From Verrucomicrobiota bacterium (GTDB lineage: Bacteria > Verrucomicrobiota > Verrucomicrobiia > Opitutales > UBA2995), in contig JAPUIL010000623.1 of assembly GCA_027297085.1 (NCBI GenBank), positions 1-6,605 of the forward strand: a stretch of DNA of 6,605 nt, read 5' to 3'. The translations under genes were made by a program, and so were the position numbers. The notes below the pieces were generated by a model. That model made no database searches and was not told where the DNA came from. It saw only the letters and a list, made by a program, of their open reading frames with translations. Positions 6,532 to 6,605 of the stretch are shown here, one piece after another (the stretch's first letter is position 1; the number at the start of each line of letters is the position of its first letter).

Positions 6532-6605
6532 ATTATCTTAGTTTTTGACCTGTATATTATTGTTTTTTTTACGGCTAATCGAAGCAGGGCATCCTGCTAG
6601 TATTT
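6532..6605. other. AT-rich region upstream of the amidohydrolase
   Basis: Short upstream stretch containing an A8 run on the minus strand and a perfect stem AGCAGG/CCTGCT with a GCAT loop (6583-6598). TAATAT-like hexamers could be a -10 box for the minus-strand genes, but no -35 partner is convincing. The only nearby minus-strand ATG (within that stem) reaches a stop after five codons. Nothing else is supported before the window ends. Confidence 0.4.

Noticed and set aside
6583..6598. Intrinsic terminator at the AGCAGG/CCTGCT hairpin
   Set aside because: The stem is six base pairs and no T-run directly follows it on either strand within the window.

Overview
The window looks like chromosomal DNA of a polysaccharide-degrading bacterium. 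I favour Verrucomicrobiota or a relative such as Planctomycetota. The reasons are a dense set of exported carbohydrate-active proteins, a twin-arginine leader on an amidohydrolase, and repeat-rich intergenic DNA. This placement is inference: there is no rRNA or marker gene here.

Layout. Positions 1-265 are an AT-rich leader. It is followed by one plus-strand gene (266-1225) for an exported alpha/beta hydrolase of the dienelactone-hydrolase / prolyl-oligopeptidase type. A gene-free 232-bp convergent spacer (1226-1457) with two small stem-loops follows. The rest is on the minus strand and is read right to left. An amidohydrolase-2 family protein with a Tat-type leader (5593-6528) comes first. 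Next is a 215-bp spacer full of short tandem and inverted repeats, then a CE15-type glucuronoyl esterase (4088-5377). A large secreted glycoside hydrolase with an alpha-glucuronidase/GH67-like N-terminal fold (1458-4049) lies 38 bp downstream of the esterase.

How the genes may work together. CE15 enzymes cut the ester between lignin alcohols and the 4-O-methyl-glucuronic acid side chain of xylan, and alpha-glucuronidases then remove that uronic acid. The tight CE15/GH pair therefore reads as a two-step module for glucuronoxylan side chains or lignin-carbohydrate links. The amidohydrolase and the convergent alpha/beta hydrolase could act on released lactones or esters, but nothing in the sequence fixes their substrates.

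Most notable points: the amidohydrolase reading frame has no ATG, GTG or TTG between an in-frame TAG and its Tat motif; the esterase has Ser where CE15 enzymes normally carry the catalytic Glu; and a near-perfect 23-bp palindrome overlaps the amidohydrolase stop codon. I found no tRNA, rRNA, CRISPR array, insertion sequence or convincing intrinsic terminator.
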